Of a stretch of DNA of 64,000 nucleotides, positions 57,728-64,000 are shown piece by piece. The translations under genes and the position numbers were made by a program. A model generated the notes under the pieces. The model was not told the origin of the DNA, did not search any database, and saw nothing but the letters and a program-made list of their open reading frames with translations. This stretch comes from Euonymus europaeus (taxonomy: Eukaryota; Streptophyta; Magnoliopsida; Celastrales; Celastraceae): contig OY756961.1 of assembly GCA_963580455.1 (NCBI GenBank), positions 17,279,001 through 17,343,000 of the forward strand, given 5' to 3'. The first letter of the stretch is position 1. Each line of letters opens with the position of its first letter.

Positions 57728-59857
57728 TGTAATACCCCGACCCGAAAATATTCAAGAAGAAAAATAATAATAGCAATTATTATTGTTTTTTCGAGTTTGG
57801 AAGAATACCAAGTATTGAGTTAAACTAGACTACGAATGGATTGGTAATTAATAAAATTAAATAAGTAAATTTTATTAATTAACTTAAAAAAAACAAGTGT
57901 CCACTTTCGGTGGGCATGTAATTGCCCACCGGATGTGGGCAATTATGGGCCACAAATTGGCCACGTGAGTTGGCCAATTTGTGGCCAAGTCCAACCTTAT
58001 TAAAAAAAAATTAAGAATGAAATGTCGGTGGCCAAAGCCAGCGACATTTCACAAAAGGAAAAAACGACAGTGAGAAGCCGAGAGAGAAGAGAAAGAAAGA
58101 AGAAAAAAAGAGGAAGAAAGGGGGAGAAGAAAAGAGTGAGTTTTGGGGCAAGATTGAGGTGCTTAACAAGATTCAACAATAATTTGTCAAAGAGTTCAAG
58201 GTTAAGGTAAGGTTTTCTATAGATTTTCATAGTTAGGTTTTATGGGTTTTGAAGATTAGAGCTTGAATCTTGATTATTTGAGATAATAAGGTTTAAAGAG
58301 GTTGATTTACAATTAATTGTGTATGTATTTGTTAGATTTGAGTTGATTGGAAGATTTTCAAGCTAGAGAGCTTTGGGTGGAAATTCTAGAGAGAGAAAGG
58401 TAGAATTCTTTGAAATTATGGTTTAATTTACATTGGTATATGTTATTAGAGAGATATAAATTGTGAAATGGGTTGTGAATTTGCCATATATTAGGTTGGG
58501 GGTTCAAACCCTAGAAATTGGAAATTTCTGATTTTTGGTGAAATTACGTGGATTCGAGGTATGGGATTCTAGCCCAATCTTTCGAGTATTTCTTGTTATC
58601 TAAAAATGCGTTTTTAATCTTCATTGTTATTCATGTTTGTGTTTTTCCCTATTTGGTCCCTAAGGAAAAACGAACCTAGGGTTATTCTCGAATTTTCCTA
58701 AATATTAGTTTGCTTTCCCGATTGATTGCTTGGTCTTATATCAAGCATGTTTGGTTCTTATTCATGCATCATGGCTAGTTAAATATATAACTAGGATTTG
58801 TTTATCGCTATATTAAATTCATGGCATGACATTGTTGCATTAGAGCCACATGGAAGTGCGAATATGGTTTCGTGACTTCCGTAGGTTGTGTGAACGTCAT
58901 ATGGGAGGAGGGTTGTGGAACCTCGGCTTGGTTGCAACCGAATGACTCCTATATGAGACAACATACTGAGATTCCGAGGAATCGGTTCAGAGAACCCGAG
59001 TCAGTATGGACAAGACTGGTGTCTTGTAATTGGTCATGGTTTCTTTATTGAGTCGTATGGTGGCATTGTTCACCGATATCGATGTGTGGGAATGGATGCC
59101 GAGGCGTCGTCCCATTGGGACTCACGGTAGGAAATGAGACCACGGTTTGATGAGTATTTGTTATGGTGATTCATAGTCTTGGCATGTTGCTGCATGGACT
59201 TAATCTTTTTATTCAGCTATTATATTTTGTTATCCTTCTTACCCCTACTGAGCCATTGCTCACCCTTTTCTGTATTTTCTTTCCACACAAGCGAGACTGG
59301 TACGGATACTGGCACTGCGGATCTGTAGGAGGTGGGATGACATGGTGCCACCTGGAGACACTAGGATGGGTTAGAATAAAGAATTAATTTTCTTTATTAT
59401 GTTGGATATTTTATGCACGAATTGAGGACTGTGTATGTTGAGTACGTTTATGAACACCTTGACGGTATGTGGATGGTACGTTTAGGAGAGTGTCTTATGA
59501 TAGGACTCCTGTACCTGGGTGTGAATCTTATTGTTATATTGCATATTGATACATGTATGATGATTGTGATTTATTATGTATTGCGGATGCATGCTGTAGA
59601 TGGCCTGAGGCCTTGCCTAGGATTGTGATTGCTTGTGATGTAATGGCCGGAGGCCTTATATATTGCTGAATATGTACTGCGTATTTCAGGTGGGCATTCT
59701 CCGATATACAGGGAGATGCTGCCGAAATTTCAGTAGAAATTTACGGATTTAGTTGGAAAAATTAAGATTAAATCTTTTGTGATAATGTGGAGATGTAATA
59801 TCTTATAGATATTGAATTAGGTTTAAACCGTAGCGCCTCCCGGGTCGGGGCGTTACA
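57728..59857 (+). repeat. 5' LTR of the pol-less Gypsy element
   Basis: 2130 bp, starts TGTAATACCCCGACCCGAAA and ends GGGTCGGGGCGTTACA, so the two ends are partly complementary (ACCCCGACCC/GGGTCGGGGC). The right LTR start at 63912 is nearly identical over its 89 visible bases, which suggests a fairly young insertion. The interior begins GTTGTATGTTAGTAG, without a good tRNA-complementary primer site. Confidence 0.92.
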
Positions 59858-59974
59858 GTTGTATGTTAGTAGTCACCAGACCATGTCACGACCTCTGCAG
59901 ATCCGGTACGTACTCTTTCCCCTTAAATCCTCGTTATCCATTTTGTATTAAATAGTGTTATCTGTTGTGCACAG

Positions 59975-61348
59975 ATGGACACTCGTAGGACGACGCGAAC
60001 GTCGAGAGCTACGACTGAGACCCCTACGGATGGGGGAATAGGTGATAGACCTCGGGGCCGAGGTCGAAGTCTTGGGAGGGGAGTAACGCGCACCACTAGG
60101 CGCACTCCTAGCGCACAGGGATCAGTATCGGGCTTGGGTACAGAGATCAGGGAGGAGGATACAGTGCTGGAAGAACAACAATTGGGTGATGATATTCAGA
60201 CCGGGGGACAAGAGACGGCTCCCGGGGTTGCTCCAGTGCATGTGGAGGCACCTCCGGCAGTGTAGGTTGCTCCTACCAGCTTTGGTGGTCAACCAGTGAC
60301 TTTAGAAGCATTGGCAAGTGCAATGATAAACCTAACTCAAGTGGTGACGAACCAGCTTGCTAGAACACCTGAGGCACGTACTGAGGGATGGGCTTCAGGG
60401 GCTGGTACCGAAACGGGATCCATGCAAGGATTGGGTAGGGAAATGTACGAAGTTGACCAGTTGAGAAAGACAAGTCCTCCCATCTTTTCCGGAGAGGGGG
60501 AAGGTCGAGAAGCTGAAGAATGGGTGCATCAACTGGGAGCAAGATTTGATACTTTAGCCATACCGGATGACCGGAGGGTGAAGTTGGTGTTTTATTATCT
60601 AAGAGGTGATGCCTAAGATTTGTGGAATTCTTTAGGCTCGAGAAAGTATGAACTGATGTGGGCTTCTTTTGAATTACTATTTACGGAGCGGTTTGTTCCG
60701 CATACTTTTCAGGCTGATCAGGCCAAACAATATTTAGAGTTTGTACAGACACCAGACATGACGGTGTAACAGTATACCAAGAGATACGAGGAGCTATACA
60801 AGTATGGTAGGAAGTTTGCTCCGGATGAGGGGAACAAAGCAGAAAGGTATTGTGATGGATTGATTCCAAGTTTGGGTGAGATAGTGCTTGCTACCAGAGT
60901 TCAGACCTATGCTGAGACAGTGAATATGGCATTGAGGTTTGAACAGAAGAAGAGAAACTCCCGACAGTATTGGGACGCCCAGAAAGGACGGACCTCTTCA
61001 TCCACAGGTGGAGGTAGTCAAAAGAAACAGAGAACTGACTCCCACAATCAGAAAAGGGACCGAGGCAAGGGGCCTAGGCCACATGGTGGGAAGATCACAT
61101 GTTTTCGATGTGGTAAAGAGGGGCATAAGCAGGATCAATGCAGGACCACGAGTCCGAAGTGTTATGGGTGTAATCTTATAGGGCATAAGAGGAATGAATG
61201 TCGACAGGGTGGTGGTACTACACAGCAGGCACAGTTTCAGGCACCGGGATTACCACCTCCGGCACCAGTTCCAGCTCTACCTTCTACAGTTCCTGCAGGA
61301 GGGAGAGGACGAGGTGGTAGACCACCACAACAGATTCAGCAACAGTAG
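59975..61348 (+). pseudogene. Gag with two zinc knuckles, three nonsense codons
   Basis: Starts at the ATG at 59975 (MDTRRTTRTSRATTET), with an Arg-rich N-terminus. The capsid core lies at about 60434-60850 (LRKTSPPIFSGEGEGREAEE, WVHQLGARFDTLAIPDDRRV, KLVFYYLRGDA). Two CCHC knuckles follow at 61100-61201 (CFRCGKEGHKQDQC and CYGCNLIGHKRNEC) and all their ligands are intact. One frame runs throughout, with stops TAG 60263-60265, TAA 60614-60616 and TAA 60767-60769. The final stop is TAG 61346-61348. A Gln/Pro-rich tail precedes the protease start. Gag would package RNA into particles. Confidence 0.92.
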
Positions 61349-61470
61349 CCGACTACGGTTCAGACTCGAGCATTTGCTTTGGGATATGAGGAAGCTCCGG
61401 AACAGTTAAATTTCATCGGAGGTATACTTCATATCTCTAATAGTTAAGCGAGAGTATTGTTTGACTCGGG
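61349..61470 (+). pseudogene. Protease start, cut off after the active-site triplet
   Basis: In the gag frame the sequence reads RAFALGYEEAPEQLNFIGGI, then a stop (61444-61446 region), then ARVLFDSG. The aspartic-protease D-S-G is the last recognisable element. All domains after it are missing, which places the deletion or replacement breakpoint at about 61465. Confidence 0.75.
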
Positions 61471-62779
61471 AAAATTAGAGTGAGATTGTGAAAATATAAA
61501 ATATGGAGGTATAAGAGAGAAACAAACACTAGTTTGCATCGAAGCATCTAAGGCTCGATGGTGGCATATTACTCGTACCTAGAGTTCGTGAATAACTACG
61601 AAAATAGTTGTTTGAGTAGTTAATATTATATGAAAGGGGATGTCTAGATGATGTGAGAAGGTAGGAGATGGTGTCCGGGTGGACACTGGCATAAAGAAGA
61701 TGAATGTGATGATGAGTTAGGTCTAGAGTCTTGGAAACTTCATGACGAAAGATTATAGTTGAGAGTTAACTGGCTAGTGGAATGATGAACACGTTGGTTA
61801 GGATCCATTAAGAAAGGAATTTTGGAAATAAGATTAGTATCCTTAAGAAAATTTGCATGTGGATGATAAAAGTGTGTTAAATTTAGAGAAATAAAGTTTC
61901 CTTAAAGGGAAAGTGTGTATCAAAAGGATAAGGATTTGTGTACAAAAAAAAAAGAATGAATGATATTGTATTTGGAATGATGAAAGTACTAGATGTTGTG
62001 ACTCTATAACAACATCTAAGATATGAGAATTTACAAGGTTAAGTATGCAATTATTGGTAAGAAGTTTGGACACTAAGGGTACTTGAATAACAAAGTGGTA
62101 AATTTTATTTAAATGCATAAGATATGACAGTGATTGATGTGTGCTCTAGAGCTAAAGGTAAATAGTCTATAACTATTTGGGGAAGTAGATTGGAAATTCA
62201 AGAAATTTACTTAGTAAATTGAATGATAATAATTGTGGATGGTGAAAAAGAGAGAGTATCTCTAGAAGTTAATGGAATTTACAGAGGGTTTTGAGAGCTA
62301 ATGGTGACAAAGTAGTAACGATAGCATAGACTAACTTGTCATGTGAGTTAATAATAACAAAGTAGAATTATTACTGACACTGAAGATTCGGGGAAGACAG
62401 ACGGATTCTTTGGGATTCTTTCAGAGATAATGGAGATCTTGGAGTACAACTAAAGAGGATTCGGGTGAAGCGAAATTATATGGATGTTTAGAACACCACA
62501 ACTAAGGGGTGACACGTTATAGAGTAGCTGAAAAAGGCTAGTTTATTGGGTCCTTTAGGGGGTTACACGTCTGGGTGACACGTTATAGAGTAGCTGAAAA
62601 AGGCTAGTTTATTGGAGTCCTTTAGAGGGTTACACGTCCTATGCAAGGTTTCATAGGGTAGTAAGAGTTGAAAGTAACATGATTGAATTCGAGTTGTATT
62701 TAAGAAGGGGAACCAAGGTAAGTGACACAAACCAAGTAGTATTTCTCTCCCTACTCAAGTTATACAACTTGGGAAAAAA
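61471..62779 (+). other. Non-coding interior of the pol-less element
   Basis: Purine-rich on the plus strand, without an open frame. Contains a tandem duplication (62507-62639, period 66 bp, GGTGACACGTTATAGAGTAG) and a leader-like stretch before the downstream ORF. Confidence 0.6.
62507..62639 (+). repeat. 66-bp tandem duplication
   Basis: Two units start GGGTGACACGTTATAGAGTA and continue through GCTGAAAAAGGCTAGTTTAT and GGTTACACGTC. They differ by small indels. Confidence 0.9.
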
Positions 62780-63274
62780 ATGGCAAGTGAAGGACGCGGC
62801 CAAGCTTGTTCAGTAATGGTGCTAGAGGAGTTTACTTCCAACCGTGGGATGCCTTTTCCACGATACAAAACCGTAAGGGAACCCTCATGTGTAAGAACAA
62901 TGGTTACCTTACGAAACCCAGACGTTGAGTTGGGTGCCCTGGGATGCGTGATTAAAGCATGAACCACGTTCAATGGTGGTGAACTGGAAGTTCAGGAAGA
63001 ATGTGCTCGACTTATGCTTCATAAGCTAAGAAATGATTTTGGTATACAGACACCAGGCTACAACTATGGGGAAAGCAGCAATTTGGCGATCCAACAACAG
63101 GAAACTAGAAGACTCCGACGTGAAGTTGTACGTCTGAGGGAGGAGAACCGGGGACTGCGGTACGAGAATGAAGTTCTTGCAAGTCAGGTCAGAGAATCGG
63201 AGGAGCGTGAGGAAGATTCTGAGGAGGAATCAGAGGAAAAACCAGTGTTTGAGGACAAACACTGTATAACTTGA
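62780..63274 (+). pseudogene. Accessory ORF: dsRBD-like domain plus coiled coil, one stop
   Basis: The ATG at 62780 follows an A-run (GGGAAAAAAATGG), a good plant start context. The frame gives VLEEFTSNRGMPFPRYKTVR, which fits helix 1 and strand 1 of a dsRNA-binding domain (LxEFxxxRGxPxPxY). After a strand-like stretch and one in-frame TGA (62960-62962), EVQEECARLMLHKLRND fits helix 2 of the same fold. A coiled-coil region follows (about 63095-63190: RRLRREVVRLREENRGL). It ends in a Glu/Ser-rich acidic tail and TGA at 63272-63274. It lies in sense orientation between gag and the 3' LTR, where chromoviruses have no gene. The dsRBD call is by motif only. Confidence 0.5.
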
Positions 63275-63896
63275 GAATAGTTGCATGTGGTTTAGGTTAT
63301 GTATAAGAATAAAGCTCATAGAGCAAATGTGAGTCTGAGTGTGTGTCTGGAAGGAGAGGGAGAGAGCAAGAGCTGAGCTTTCTAGGGTTTCAAGAGATGA
63401 TGGAACTAAGAGGAAGAAACCTTTGATATTAAGTGTAAGACCTATTAGTAGGGCAATGTATCGAGCTTTGGTGTTGTTAAAAAAAATTATGTAATCGACT
63501 AAGGTTCGTAATATGAATGTGTTTGAATGTATGGAATGGACAGGTAAGAATCCTGAAAAAAAATTATGGTATGGACTTGTGGATAGAAAATGGGTGATCC
63601 AGGCATGACAATGTAAGTTGTTTACCTATATGATTATGAAATGAAGTAAACTCTTAGATGGAATGACCGTAGCTTGGTAATGCGTATATCCATGTGGAGT
63701 ATGGAAATTGAAAGATCACTTGGAGGACGATGAGTTCTTAGTGGATTATCAAATTGATGGATAGGTTTTTTATGCAAGTCTAATCTATAGTTCGAATCAT
63801 AGGAGGTCAAACTTTAAGAATTTGTGGTACGAAGGAGAAGTGTCCACATTTGTTCACGGAATTGAGTATGTTTTAAATTTCGAGGATGAAATTTCT
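63275..63896. other. Non-coding 3' interior
   Basis: Contains the AATTTCGAGGATGAAATTTC block typical of the region just upstream of the polypurine tract in plant chromoviruses. No gene. Confidence 0.6.
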
Positions 63897-63911
63897 TTAA
63901 GGGGGAAAGGA
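63897..63911 (+). promoter_or_regulatory. Polypurine tract
   Basis: AAGGGGGAAAGGA directly precedes the TGTAATACCCC start of the right LTR. Confidence 0.85.
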
Positions 63912-64000
63912 TGTAATACCCCGACCCAAAAATATTCAAGAAGAAAAATAATAATAGCAATTATTATTGTTTTTTCGAGTTTGAGAGAATACCAAGTATT
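63912..64000 (+). repeat. 3' LTR, partial (window edge)
   Basis: TGTAATACCCCGACCCAAAA matches 57728 onward with only a few differences over 89 bp and continues beyond the window. Confidence 0.92.

Larger units (their letters stand above)
57728..64000 (+). mobile_element. Pol-less Ty3/Gypsy element (chromovirus-like) with an extra ORF
   Basis: The left LTR (57728-59857), a gag remnant, a pol-free interior, a polypurine tract and the start of the right LTR (63912 onward) form one element that runs off the window. The end of the interior (AATTTCGAGGATGAAATTTC, TTTAAGGGGGAAAGGA) is the typical 3' end of plant Tekay/Del chromoviruses. Homology to a complete element stops right after the protease DSG triplet (about 61465). 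Nothing resembling RT, RNase H or integrase follows, so it depends on a helper. Confidence 0.9.

Noticed and set aside
58022..58230. Overlapping Lys/Arg-rich plus and Phe-rich minus frames
   Set aside because: They are purine-rich LTR sequence within 57728-59857, without homology or codon signal.

Overview
The window comes from a flowering-plant nuclear genome, probably a dicot. It is AT-rich, shows GT-AG introns, and is packed with plant-type transposable elements of both classes in several nesting layers. I see no complete single-copy host gene. Host-derived coding sequence appears only as fragments: a WRKY exon at about 49.24-49.37 kb, a four-exon piece of an unrecognised gene inside a Helitron at 46.5-47.5 kb, and a possible captured frame inside a Mutator-like element at 3.9-4.1 kb.

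Layout, 1-31 kb. Two diverged copies of a non-coding segment (copy A about 1-5.98 kb, copy B about 21.8-30.4 kb) frame this part and supply empty sites for several insertions. Copy A carries a minus-strand solo LTR (541-1495), a small TIR element (1674-1994), a Mutator-like element with a 9-bp target duplication (3634-4301) and a second solo LTR (4593-5817). Next come a degenerate Ty1/Copia element (5985-13067), a CACTA terminus (13245-13606), a SINE with a 16-bp target duplication (15067-15297), and a decayed Ty3/Gypsy chromovirus with short LTRs (15970-21291). Copy B holds a truncated LTR split by a solo LTR (23985-25337). It also holds a TIR element swollen by about 12 tandem copies of a 157-160-bp unit (26589-28817).

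Layout, 31-49 kb. A very large Helitron occupies 31233-49059 (about 17.8 kb). It has recognisable termini (5' TC..., 3' hairpin plus CTAG, inserted between A and T). Its Rep-helicase frame is interrupted by one in-frame TAG. A nine-exon RPA-like gene (42301-44467) has all splice sites and frames intact. A HUH endonuclease, a Pif1-type helicase and a single-strand-binding protein together are the known replication kit of autonomous plant Helitrons.

Layout, 49-64 kb. The Helitron is followed by a WRKY exon fragment, a 5'-truncated LINE on the minus strand, and several related LTRs that begin TGTRATRCCCC-like and end GGGGCRTYACA-like: a minus-strand LTR (52525-54016), a solo LTR with perfect 5-bp duplication (54708-57217) inside a CACTA element, and a gag-containing Gypsy element (57728 to past the window end). 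This last element has lost its pol, and between gag and the 3' LTR it carries an extra frame that looks like a double-stranded-RNA-binding domain followed by a coiled coil. Several LTRs of this region also contain clusters of the 12-bp palindrome GCGCCTAGGCGC.

Coordinates of element ends supported by target-site duplications are exact. Those marked 'about' are estimates by eye.
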